DNA from: Paenibacillus antibioticophila
GTDB taxonomy: Bacteria > Bacillota > Bacilli > Paenibacillales > Paenibacillaceae
Assembly: GCF_000455265.1 (NCBI RefSeq)
Contig: NZ_HG005139.1
Location: forward strand, 948,676-996,663
DNA: 47,988 nt
Direction: 5' to 3'
Below are positions 7,384-15,970 of the stretch, in pieces. A program made the translations under genes and the position numbers. Within the stretch, counting starts at the first letter, position 1. Each line of letters begins with the position of its first letter. The notes under the pieces are model-generated. The model saw only the letters and a list, made by a program, of their open reading frames with translations, had not been told where the DNA came from and ran no database searches.

Positions 7384-8043
7384 TTAGTTGTTTTGTTTGG
7401 TTTTGTAGTTTCTGATGTGAAGATAAACGGTGTTTTTGGAAATAGATAGTAATTCAGATACAATAACTACAGAATTTTTGATCTGGAATATTCCGTTGAC
7501 CAGCAGCTGTTCAATAATCGCTTTGTTCTTCTCGGTAGCTGGAATGGAGGTGTCGCCCTCGATCTGTGCCTTGGCCTCCTGAAGCGATTGAAGGATGATC
7601 GATTGCGGATCCTCGGAAAAGCTGTCGATGACAGGCGCTTTCTGTGAAGAGTTATGTTCCGGAAGGAAGGTGCCCATGACTTTTACGAACGAGGTATTCA
7701 GATAAAAGTTGATGCAAAGAACCCCAATAATTTTATGATTGGAGCCATCAATTGGCGTGATCATTGATTTCATAGGCTCACCAGAGGAATTTCTGCTGAA
7801 ATAGACGAGGTGTTGGTTGCCTTCCTCCATTTTTTTTGCCTTTTCTAAAATATTCAGATCCTTATCCGTAATGGAATCCCCGATTTTTCTGGAGCTATGC
7901 TCCCCGTTGACAATCATCATAATCGATTGATTCTCAAGGTTGTAAAGGATCAGTTCATAGCCGCTCCCTAAAAAAGCGCCCATTCCTTTCATGGTTTGTA
8001 TGTATGAGTTCAATATTTCACGATCCGTCTTGGTAATCTTCAC
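7384..8043 (-). CDS. YheO-like PAS/HTH transcriptional regulator
   Basis: 219-aa regulator with an N-terminal YheO-type PAS domain (about residues 10-125: LGSGYELILYNLENQSIMMIVNG, later SMITPIDGSNHKIIGVLCINFY). A C-terminal helix-turn-helix lies at about 160-215, ending SELLSISKNTVYLHIRNYK. It sits between the EIIA gene and the divergent EIIBC gene, both of which have near-identical promoters with a repeat just upstream. It is therefore the obvious candidate regulator of this beta-glucoside locus. The family usually binds DNA in response to small ligands; the ligand here is unknown. Confidence 0.85.
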   Translation of the reverse strand: MKITKTDREILNSYIQTMKGMGAFLGSGYELILYNLENQSIMMIVNGEHSSRKIGDSITDKDLNILEKAKKMEEGNQHLVYFSRNSSGEPMKSMITPIDGSNHKIIGVLCINFYLNTSFVKVMGTFLPEHNSSQKAPVIDSFSEDPQSIILQSLQEAKAQIEGDTSIPATEKNKAIIEQLLVNGIFQIKNSVVIVSELLSISKNTVYLHIRNYKTKQNN

Positions 8044-8160
8044 GATACCCCTCCGCTAAAATATATTTCATTATTAAATAATACCTAAAAAATACAAATA
8101 TAACAACTTGTAAAGGGAAAACACAGGTTTTTAGCCCTGTTCTCTCGAAAATCTCCAAAT

Positions 8161-8220
8161 AAAATTATTTTATTGAATGAAAATTATTCTATTGACTAAA
8201 AAAAATACTAGCATTATAAT
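8161..8220 (+). promoter_or_regulatory. promoter and direct repeats upstream of the PTS EIIBC gene
   Basis: Consensus promoter TTGACT (8192-8197), 17-bp spacer, TATAAT (8215-8220). Overlapping and preceding the -35 box are two adjacent 19-bp direct repeats (8162-8180 and 8181-8199) of the form AAATTATTYTATTGA, differing at three positions. They could be tandem operators for the YheO-like regulator encoded next door. The second repeat plus promoter is duplicated in front of the EIIA gene. Confidence 0.7.
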
Positions 8221-8266
8221 TTGGCTGTAACGAACCAGAACCAACAACTTTGAAATGGGGGAGAAC

Positions 8267-9652
8267 ATGTATAAGGACTTAATCGCTAGTGTGCTGAATC
8301 ATATTGGCGGCAGCAGCAACATCGCAGAATCCACACATTGTATGACTCGCTTGCGCTTGGAGATCATCGATGTGAGCAAGGTCAACAAACCGGAGCTTGA
8401 AAAAATAAAGGGTGTATTGGGCGTCATTAAGAATGGCAGTCAAGTCCAAATTGTAATCGGTCCCAATGTCTCGAACGTGTACAAGGAATTTGTGGAATAT
8501 ACGTCTGACTCGGCAAATGGCGGTTCTTCAGCAGCTCCAGTGAAATCGGATACAAATACAGAACGTCCGAAGGAAAAGACGCTGACGAAGGTCATGAATA
8601 CGATTGCGGGTATATTTAATCCTATCGTACCTGCATTAGCCGGGGCCGGCTTGATCAAAGCGATCCTCGCCCTGTTGGTCTCGGTCAAGGTACTCAGCAA
8701 TCAAAGTGAAACTTATCTGATCCTCAACACAATCAGTGACGGCGTATTTACCTTTTTACCGTTTCTGTTAGCGATTTCATCGGCCAAAATCTTCAAGATG
8801 AATACCTATGTAGCCGTTGCCATAGCTGCAGCGATGCTTCATCCGACCTTCTTGAACTTTTTGACAGAGGGGACAACCCAGTTGCATTTCCTGGGGGCGC
8901 CTATGAACTTGATCAAATATAACGGCAGCGTATTGCCGATTGTATTGACGATTTGGTTCGCGTCTTACATTGAGAGATTCGTAGACCGGTTCACGCCGTC
9001 AGCGCTGAAGATTATTATTGTTCCGGCCGTTACTATTTTGATTGCGACGCCGATCTCCCTGATAGCTATCGGTCCTGTTGCGCAGTTCCTGGGCAATAAT
9101 ATCGCAGGATTTATCAGCATTCTGTTTGATAAGGGCGGCATTTTCGCCGGTTTGATTTACGGCGCACTTTACTCCGTGTTAGTCGTGACAGGTATGCAGC
9201 ATGGGATGGTGCCGGTCCTGATCGACGGAATTTCCCGAGTAGGCTACAACTTCATCAGCCCGGTATCAGGCAGTGCCAATATGGCCCAAGCCGGTGCAGC
9301 ATTCGGAGTGTGGCTGAAGTCCAAGGACAAGAACACGAAGACCGTTGCTGCGTCTGCAACCATCTCAGCGATGTCCGGTGTCACGGAGCCTGCGATATAC
9401 GGCGTCAATTTACGGTTGAAAAAGCCATTCTTGGCCGCTTTAATCGGCGGTGCGGTCGGCGGATCGTTTGCCGCATTCTTTGGAGCCAAGTCTTATGCCA
9501 TGGGCGGCCCGTCCTTTCTGACCCTGCCGATGTTCATCGGGGAACCGGGAAATGTCTGGTTGGTGGCTGCAGCCTTTGTCATCGCCTTTATCACAGCCGC
9601 TATCACCACGTTTATCGTCGGATTTGAAGAAAATCCAGTAGAAGACAACTAA
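8267..9652 (+). CDS. PTS beta-glucoside-type EIIBC permease
   Basis: 461-aa membrane permease that takes up and phosphorylates a beta-glucoside. An EIIB domain (about residues 1-85) carries the phosphorylated Cys25 in ESTHCMTRLRLE. A linker leads to an EIIC domain with about ten membrane helices (residues about 105-455), including the conserved FNPIVPALAGAGLIKA entry and the GVTEPAIYGVNLRLKKPF motif that takes part in sugar binding. No EIIA domain is attached; the separate EIIA at 6828 fits. Start ATG 8267 is preferred over 8255 because GGGGGAG lies between them. The GH1 gene follows 31 bp downstream in the same operon. Confidence 0.95.
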   Translation: MYKDLIASVLNHIGGSSNIAESTHCMTRLRLEIIDVSKVNKPELEKIKGVLGVIKNGSQVQIVIGPNVSNVYKEFVEYTSDSANGGSSAAPVKSDTNTERPKEKTLTKVMNTIAGIFNPIVPALAGAGLIKAILALLVSVKVLSNQSETYLILNTISDGVFTFLPFLLAISSAKIFKMNTYVAVAIAAAMLHPTFLNFLTEGTTQLHFLGAPMNLIKYNGSVLPIVLTIWFASYIERFVDRFTPSALKIIIVPAVTILIATPISLIAIGPVAQFLGNNIAGFISILFDKGGIFAGLIYGALYSVLVVTGMQHGMVPVLIDGISRVGYNFISPVSGSANMAQAGAAFGVWLKSKDKNTKTVAASATISAMSGVTEPAIYGVNLRLKKPFLAALIGGAVGGSFAAFFGAKSYAMGGPSFLTLPMFIGEPGNVWLVAAAFVIAFITAAITTFIVGFEENPVEDN

Positions 9653-9665
9653 AAAATATAGATAA

Positions 9666-11129
<1,464 letters not shown>

Positions 11130-11160
11130 TATCGCAATCATTTAAGCTTTATGGGTACAG

Positions 11161-11207
11161 AAAGGCCTCCAAAACTACTCTATATAGTAGGATTGGGGGC
11201 CTTTTGC
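11161..11207 (+). terminator. intrinsic terminator after the GH1 gene
   Basis: AAAGGCCTCC and its partner GGGGGCCTTTT enclose a second stem (CTACTC-TATA-TAGTAG); the T-run follows at the end. Confidence 0.75.
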
Positions 11208-11298
11208 TTAGGGGATCCATTCTCCATCGATCAGTTGCGGAGTATTTCCGGGTGATGAAGCAGAAGGGATAGCGTAGGCGCCTCATTCAATATTGGGC

Positions 11299-11348
11299 TT
11301 GCAAAAACTAATGCCCTTAGTTATTATAAAACTAATAGCATTAGTTTT
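11299..11348 (+). promoter_or_regulatory. promoter with twin 17-bp operators for the MBL/TetR operon
   Basis: -35 TTGCAA (11299-11304), 17-bp spacer, -10 TATTAT (11322-11327). AACTAATGCCCTTAGTT (11306-11322) fills the spacer and AACTAATAGCATTAGTT (11330-11346) covers the transcription start. Both are 17-bp inverted repeats with the same AACTAA arms, 24 bp apart centre to centre. This fits cooperative repression by the TetR protein encoded in the same operon. Confidence 0.75.
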
Positions 11349-11368
11349 TGGTGAAGGGAGAGCCCGAC

Positions 11369-12124
11369 ATGAGAATGATACATGAAAAAACGGTATGGCA
11401 ATTGACGTGGATGCCGCGCATTTTTCCGGTGAATGCCTATTTGGTGGAGGAAGAGGATGGCTTGACTTTGATTGATGCGGCGCTGCCCTATAGCGCGAAG
11501 GGGATTCTGGAGGAGGCTGCGCACATCGGCAAACCGATTGTACGAATCGTGCTTACCCACGCGCACAGCGATCATATCGGCGCGGTAGATGCGCTGAAGC
11601 GGGCGCTGCCCGATGCGAAGCTGCACATCTCCGCGCGCGACGCCCGGCTGCTCGCCGGGGACAGAAGCCTGGACGCGCATGAGCCGTCTACAGCGATTCG
11701 AGGCGGCGTGCCGAAGCCGGGCAAGATTGCCGTGGAGCCGGACGTTTTGCTGCGGGACGGCGACCGGGTTGGCTCCCTGCTTGCCATCGCGACACCGGGA
11801 CACACACCGGGCTCGATGTCCTTTCTGGATACGCGCAACGATGCGCTGATCGCGGGAGACGCCATGCAGACCCGGGGCGGCGTAGCCGTGTCGGGGCAGC
11901 TCAAGCCATGGTTCCCGTTCCCGGCCATGGCGACATGGAACAAGGAAGAGGCGCTTGCCAGCGCCCGCAAGCTGCAAGCGCTGAAGCCGTCGCTGCTCGC
12001 GGTCGGTCACGGCCGCATGCTCAGCGATCCCTCGCAAGCCCTCGACCGCGCCATCGCTGAAGCGGAGCAAGCGATCATAAAGCAAAGGAGTGCACAGCCT
12101 CATGTCCCCGAGAATCGGTCTTGA
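11369..12124 (+). CDS. MBL-fold metallo-hydrolase
   Basis: 251-aa metallo-beta-lactamase-fold hydrolase. The zinc motif THAHSDH (His64, His66, Asp68, His69) follows a LIDAALPYSA strand, and later ligands are seen in TPGHTPGSM, AGDAM and VGHGRML. The ATG at 11369 is used because GAAGGGAG lies 8 bp upstream. Its GC content is clearly above that of neighbouring genes. It overlaps the following TetR gene by 23 bp and is preceded by twin TetR-type operators. Substrate unknown; detoxification of a compound sensed by the TetR protein is an inference. Confidence 0.92.
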   Translation: MRMIHEKTVWQLTWMPRIFPVNAYLVEEEDGLTLIDAALPYSAKGILEEAAHIGKPIVRIVLTHAHSDHIGAVDALKRALPDAKLHISARDARLLAGDRSLDAHEPSTAIRGGVPKPGKIAVEPDVLLRDGDRVGSLLAIATPGHTPGSMSFLDTRNDALIAGDAMQTRGGVAVSGQLKPWFPFPAMATWNKEEALASARKLQALKPSLLAVGHGRMLSDPSQALDRAIAEAEQAIIKQRSAQPHVPENRS

Positions 12125-12680
12125 TTTGCCTGCCTTGCTCAACGCCGCCGCCGAGCTGGCCGATGCGGAGGGCTTCGAAGCGGTAACGCTGGCGACGCTT
12201 GCTCAGAAGCTGAAGATCCGCCCGCCCTCCCTGTACAACCATGTCGCCGGACTGCCCGAGCTGCGCCGCTTGCTTGCGCATCGCGGCCTGGAAGAGCTCG
12301 CCGCCTGGCTTGAGGGAGAGGTCGCCGGCCTGTCCGGGGATGACGCGGTCCGGGCATTCAGCCGGGCGTACCTCAGCTTCGCCCGTGAGCATCCCGGCTT
12401 GTATCAAGCTCTGCAGGCGGCACCGTCCCCCGGCGACGAGCTCTTGGAGCAAGCCGGGGAAAGGGTGCTGGAGCAAATTTACCGGACGATGGACGGTTAC
12501 GGACTGTCCGGCGACAGCGCCGTTCATGCGGTGCGGACGATCCGCAGTCTGCTGCACGGCTTCGTAACGCTGGAGCAGCAGGGCGGCTTTGGACTGCCGC
12601 TCGACCTGGACGTTACCTTTCGACTCATGGTGGATACTTTTCTGGCCGGTGTCAAAAATCCTGATTCCTTCAAATCATAA
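12102..12680 (+). CDS. TetR-family regulator with WHG-type C-terminal domain
   Basis: 192-aa repressor. The HTH lies at about residues 8-55 (AAAELADAEGFEAVTLATLA, then PPSLYNHVAG). The C-terminal ligand domain has the LLHGFVTLEQQGGFGLPLDLDVTF pattern of the WHG class. The ATG at 12102 follows AAAGGAG at 12084-12090; the GTG at 12090 touches that box and is unlikely. It overlaps the MBL gene and shares its high GC, so the two form a self-contained, probably autoregulated operon. The inducer is unknown. Confidence 0.9.
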   Translation: MSPRIGLDLPALLNAAAELADAEGFEAVTLATLAQKLKIRPPSLYNHVAGLPELRRLLAHRGLEELAAWLEGEVAGLSGDDAVRAFSRAYLSFAREHPGLYQALQAAPSPGDELLEQAGERVLEQIYRTMDGYGLSGDSAVHAVRTIRSLLHGFVTLEQQGGFGLPLDLDVTFRLMVDTFLAGVKNPDSFKS

Positions 12681-12691
12681 ACGCATTGGAT

Positions 12692-12727
12692 AAACAGCAG
12701 ATCAGCTATTTGACTGCTGTTTTTTTG
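12692..12727 (+). terminator. intrinsic terminator of the MBL/TetR operon
   Basis: AAACAGCAG-A-TCA pairs with TGACTGCTGTTT with one bulged base, followed by a run of T. Confidence 0.8.
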
Positions 12728-12818
12728 TGTGCTTAAAACCGAAAGCAGTACCTAACGCATGATGGTGGTATTGACTATATTAGTTGAACTATAAAAGCTA
12801 CGTAGAAAGGGCATAAGA

Positions 12819-12933
12819 GTGAAGTGTGCTGTAGAAGCGTAAGCGTTCGCCTTTGTGAGTGGATTTCTACCTTATAATAATTCAGTTCAATTAGAGAAAT
12901 CCGCGAACAACAGCGATCGTAAGCACACTTCAC
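12819..12933. repeat. 115-bp imperfect inverted repeat
   Basis: The outer arms GTGAAGTGTGCT (12819-12830) and AGCACACTTCAC (12922-12933) are perfectly complementary. Further in, GTGGATTTCT pairs with AGAAATCCGC, giving a long broken stem. The right arm segment CCGCGAACAACAGCG nearly recurs at 13262-13276 without its partner. It has no coding potential and looks like a dispersed REP- or MITE-like element. Confidence 0.6.
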
Positions 12934-12965
12934 ACGTTGCCCCAGAACGTAGGTAGAAAAGTGAG

Positions 12966-13148
12966 TTTTATACGATATTTCATACAAAGGAAGGTTTTCT
13001 TGAGAGAATGATAGGCGGTTTATACGAATATTCGTACAAATTTTCCGTTTTCAGAGGATAAGCCATGCTTTTTATACGATTATTCGTACAACTTGCATAG
13101 ATTGGGAGAATGGTGAGGGCAACTTGTGCGAAAAAACGTACAAAACTT
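12966..13148. repeat. four-unit array of TACGA palindromes
   Basis: Four copies of a roughly 23-bp palindrome of the form TTTTRTACGA-N4-TCGTACAAA lie at 12966-12988, 13019-13040, 13069-13091 and 13124-13146. The second has a perfect TACGAATATTCGTA core; the first and fourth have one or more mismatches in one arm. Centres are 52-54 bp apart, with unrelated spacers of about 30 bp. A second array of the same kind is at 35446-35626. Confidence 0.8.
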
Positions 13149-13174
13149 CCTCGTACTTCAATATGCATGCAACT

Positions 13175-13251
13175 GCATTCAGCCGCATTCAGCTACGTTC
13201 AGCCGCATTCAGCCGCACTCAGCTACATTCAGCCGCATTCAGCTTCGTCCA
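13175..13251. repeat. tandem 10-bp repeat
   Basis: Seven successive decamers of the type GCATTCAGCC, GCATTCAGCT or ACGTTCAGCC run without a break, followed by a decaying eighth (TCGTCCAG). In two frames this gives runs of IQPHSA or ATFSRIQPHS in small reading frames that lack other support, so I treat it as noncoding repeat DNA. Confidence 0.8.
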
Positions 13252-13294
13252 GACAGAGAATCCCGCGAACAACAGCGCTCCTTAGATCATAATG

Positions 13295-13362
13295 ACAGTT
13301 TATGCAGTAATTTATACAGTTCAAGCAAGAGGCCCATGAAAGGGAATTCTTTGTGCTACATT
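13295..13362 (+). promoter_or_regulatory. LytTR-type direct repeat and promoter of the chemoreceptor gene
   Basis: ACAGTTTATGC (from 13295) and ACAGTTCAAGC (from 13316) are spaced exactly 21 bp start to start, as in AgrA/LytTR binding sites. A -10 box TACATT at 13357-13362 preceded by TG lies 41 bp after the start of the second repeat; no good -35 box is present, fitting activator dependence. The same arrangement recurs at 17356 and 20522. Confidence 0.75.
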
Positions 13363-13397
13363 TTCTTAGTATGGGGTAAGAGCGCCTAAGTAAAGAT

Positions 13398-13412
13398 GTA
13401 TGCGCTTTTATT
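13398..13412. promoter_or_regulatory. leader motif TGTATGCGCTTTTA, copy 1
   Basis: The sequence TGTATGCGCTTT lies between promoter and start codon of the chemoreceptor gene. Very similar TGTATGCGCTTTA and TGAATGCGCTTTA occur in the leaders of the two GH3 transcription units. It resembles a degenerate CcpA cre site (TGWAANCGNTNWCA) with about two mismatches. Confidence 0.4.
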
Positions 13413-13441
13413 CAAATAGAACGATCAGGGAGCGTTAGCGT

Positions 13442-15178
13442 ATGCGGAAAACCATTTCGTTTCAGATTAAATTTGTACTTTTATTCCTCACATTTCTCTT
13501 TGTCTTAAACACCTTAATCAGTGGAATTACTAATTCTCAAGTGCAATTATCCGCCACTTTATTTTCAAATTCATTCCTGGTATTGGAGAATGAGCAGTTG
13601 AAATTAGCTAAAGAGTTAGGCCGGATAGATTTGTCCGTTCAGGCGGCCCTTTTGGGGAACGGAAGAGCAATTGAAGAAGTGCCGGCAACGCACAAGATTG
13701 TTGAGCAGGCGATAGCCAGCGCTAATACCATATCTGATTTAACGGAGGAGTTCTCCAACAAGGTGAGGGACGACGCGCTTCGAGCTTCATACCTGCCTTA
13801 TCAGGCTTCAATAGAAGCCTATTTAAGTCAAATTGCGTTAGTATTGAATCAGATTGCCCAAGGGAACGAGGCATCAGCGAAAGAAAGCTACATCGAGTTG
13901 GATCGTCTCGCAGGAGCTATGCAAGAAGCGGAAGCTCAATTTCAGGCCGTGCTGGATAGTAGCATTGCCCATGAGAAAGCACTCATTGATTCCAGACTAA
14001 CAAGATCCTCCGTAATCATTTATGCGATGGCCATCCTATTCCTGATTTCTGTTGTTGTTGCCTTCAGATTCGTCTTGAAAGCGATCATTCGCCCAATTCA
14101 TACGGCGAGTAAGAATCTCAATCAAATCATCCATAGCCTGGAGCATAATGAGGGGGATTTGACGGTTAGATTAGAGCATATTTCAGATAATGAAATCGGG
14201 CAGATGACCCATGGAATGAACCGCTTTTTAGAGATATTGCAGAGCGCTATGCTTTCGATAAAGCAGGGCTCCAATCAAATTCATCAATCAGCGGAGAACA
14301 TTAGCAACAATATCCTGGCTTCCACAGATTCTACAACAACCATATCGGCAGGTTTAAATGAAATGACAGCAAGCATGGAGGAAATCAGCAGCACCATTCA
14401 GGACATCGATCATGGGGCCCAGCTCGTACTTTCGGCAGCAAATTTAATTGCAGACGATGCCGGCGCCAATTATGATCAGGTTGCCCATATCCTCAATCGT
14501 GCCGAGCATATCCATTCGCAGTCCAACCAAAGCAAGCTTCAGACGATGTCTGTAGTGCAGGATATTGAGCAAGGGATGTCTAGTGCTATATCGAACAGCC
14601 GCTCTGTGGAAAAAATTAATGAGCTCACCACGAACATTCTGGACATTTCCACCCAGACGAATCTCCTGGCCCTAAATGCTTCTATTGAGGCGGCAAGAGT
14701 TGGAGATGCCGGAAAGGGCTTTGCCGTCGTAGCGGATGAAATCAGAAAGCTTTCGGAAAATACGAAACATACCGCGAGCCATATCCAGACGATCAGCGCT
14801 TTGGTGACAGATTCGGTGAAGGAGCTTGTCGATAATGCCAATATGATTATGTCTTATATCTCGGGCAGGATACTGGACGACTACGCTAACTTTGTAGATA
14901 CAGCTAATAATTATAAGGCTGATGTGGAGAACATCAATCAAATGCTGTCGCGCTTTACGAGCCAATCAGAAGAATTAAGGAGCATCTCAACCAATATGGC
15001 CGAGGGCATCAGGGGAATCAGTCTGGCTGTAGAGGACGGGGTGAATGTAATGATTGATGCTAATGAAAGCACATCGAGCTTGCTTGAATCGATGACTACC
15101 ATTTCGGACGAAGTAAGCTATAATCAGGAAATTGTAAATCGTCTACATGACCATGTAAATAAGTTTAAAAAGATCTAG
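13442..15178 (+). CDS. methyl-accepting chemotaxis protein
   Basis: 578-aa membrane chemoreceptor. Membrane helix 1 is at about residues 9-30, the extracellular helical sensor region runs to 189, and helix 2 is at about 190-212. A HAMP domain (about 213-266) precedes the long signalling coiled coil. The conserved tip is [20 protein letters not shown] at about residues 405-424, followed by [14 protein letters not shown]. It would signal ligand binding to CheA/CheW. It lies directly before the LytTR/GHKL pair, and its promoter carries the same direct repeat as the two GH3 units, tying its expression to the glycan genes. No other chemotaxis gene is nearby. Confidence 0.95.
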   Translation: MRKTISFQIKFVLLFLTFLFVLNTLISGITNSQVQLSATLFSNSFLVLENEQLKLAKELGRIDLSVQAALLGNGRAIEEVPATHKIVEQAIASANTISDLTEEFSNKVRDDALRASYLPYQASIEAYLSQIALVLNQIAQGNEASAKESYIELDRLAGAMQEAEAQFQAVLDSSIAHEKALIDSRLTRSSVIIYAMAILFLISVVVAFRFVLKAIIRPIHTASKNLNQIIHSLEHNEGDLTVRLEHISDNEIGQMTHGMNRFLEILQSAMLSIKQGSNQIHQSAENISNNILASTDSTTTISAGLNEMTASMEEISSTIQDIDHGAQLVLSAANLIADDAGANYDQVAHILNRAEHIHSQSNQSKLQTMSVVQDIEQGMSSAISNSRSVEKINELTTNILDISTQTNLLALNASIEAARVGDAGKGFAVVADEIRKLSENTKHTASHIQTISALVTDSVKELVDNANMIMSYISGRILDDYANFVDTANNYKADVENINQMLSRFTSQSEELRSISTNMAEGIRGISLAVEDGVNVMIDANESTSSLLESMTTISDEVSYNQEIVNRLHDHVNKFKKI

Positions 15179-15208
15179 ATCGCGTGTGTGGAAAGGTGTG
15201 CTTTTGTT

Positions 15209-15217
15209 TGCTATAAT
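15209..15217 (+). promoter_or_regulatory. extended -10 promoter of the LytTR/GHKL operon
   Basis: TGCTATAAT forms an extended -10 element (TATAAT at 15212-15217) 43 bp before the regulator gene. No ACAGTT repeat is present, so the regulator is probably made constitutively or with upstream read-through. Confidence 0.5.
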
Positions 15218-15259
15218 CATGGTATTTTTGTTCCCTGATGAAGGGTAAGGAGGGACAAC

Positions 15260-15970
15260 ATGATCCGGATCGCGATTGTGGAGGATGAAGCTCATTACAA
15301 AGAGCAGCTTACTGATTTTCTGAAACGGTTCGAGCAAGAGACCGGCGAACATATAGATCTCGCAACCTACGGGGACGGCGATGAATTTGTAGAGGACTTC
15401 AAGGCCCAATTCGATATTATTTTGATGGATGTACAGATGCGCTTTATGGACGGCATGGCGGCAGCGGAGGAGATCAGAAGGATGGACTCCGAGGTGGTCA
15501 TCATTTTCATCACCAACATGGCGCAGTATGCGATTAAGGGGTACGCGGTTGACGCGCTTGATTACGTGCTGAAGCCGATCTCCTATTTTCAGTTCTCCCA
15601 GCGGTTGAACCGGGCGATTGAACGGATGAAGCGTCGGGAAGAGCATCACATTACACTTAAGATCAAAGGCGGGGTCAAGCGATTTCAAATTTCGGATATT
15701 TATTACATTGAGAGCCTGGGACACAAGCTGGTATTTGTTACGAAAAGCGGCGAGGTGGAGACCATCGGCACGATGAAGGAGCTGGAGGATCAGCTTGCCG
15801 GATATCCCTTCTTTCGAGGGAATAAAGGCTACTTTATTAACCTGGAGCATGTGGAAGGAATGGAGGATGTGTTTGCGATCGTCAAAGGAAAGCCCCTGCT
15901 GATCAGCCGTCCCAAACGCAAAGCGTTCATGGAGGCGTTGTCCAACTATTGGGGAGAAGTGATCAAATGA
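15260..15970 (+). CDS. LytTR-family response regulator (AgrA/VirR type)
   Basis: 236-aa regulator. The receiver domain (about residues 1-120) has acidic Glu8/Asp9, phosphoacceptor Asp57 (ILMDVQM) and the KPISYFQF segment. A LytTR DNA-binding domain (about 132-232) follows with IYYIESLGHKLVFVTKSGEVE and GYFINLEHVEGM. LytTR proteins bind pairs of about 9-bp repeats 21 bp apart. Three such ACAGTT pairs occur within 8 kb, before the chemoreceptor, the permuted GH3 and the GH3-GtrA-GT2 operon. Its stop codon overlaps the start of the kinase gene (ATGA), so the two are translationally coupled. Confidence 0.95.
   Translation: MIRIAIVEDEAHYKEQLTDFLKRFEQETGEHIDLATYGDGDEFVEDFKAQFDIILMDVQMRFMDGMAAAEEIRRMDSEVVIIFITNMAQYAIKGYAVDALDYVLKPISYFQFSQRLNRAIERMKRREEHHITLKIKGGVKRFQISDIYYIESLGHKLVFVTKSGEVETIGTMKELEDQLAGYPFFRGNKGYFINLEHVEGMEDVFAIVKGKPLLISRPKRKAFMEALSNYWGEVIK

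Noticed and set aside
11572..11970. 132-codon leftward frame inside the MBL gene
   Set aside because: It is a shadow frame caused by high GC; the sense frame has all MBL motifs.
12966..13148. Possible CRISPR array
   Set aside because: Repeats are degenerate self-palindromes of about 23 bp, only four units, no cas genes, and the period also occurs in a second array far away.
13110..13389. Two overlapping small frames (60 and 87 codons) with IQPHSA repeats
   Set aside because: The coding potential comes only from the decamer tandem repeat; there is no ribosome site and the second frame runs through the LytTR repeat.
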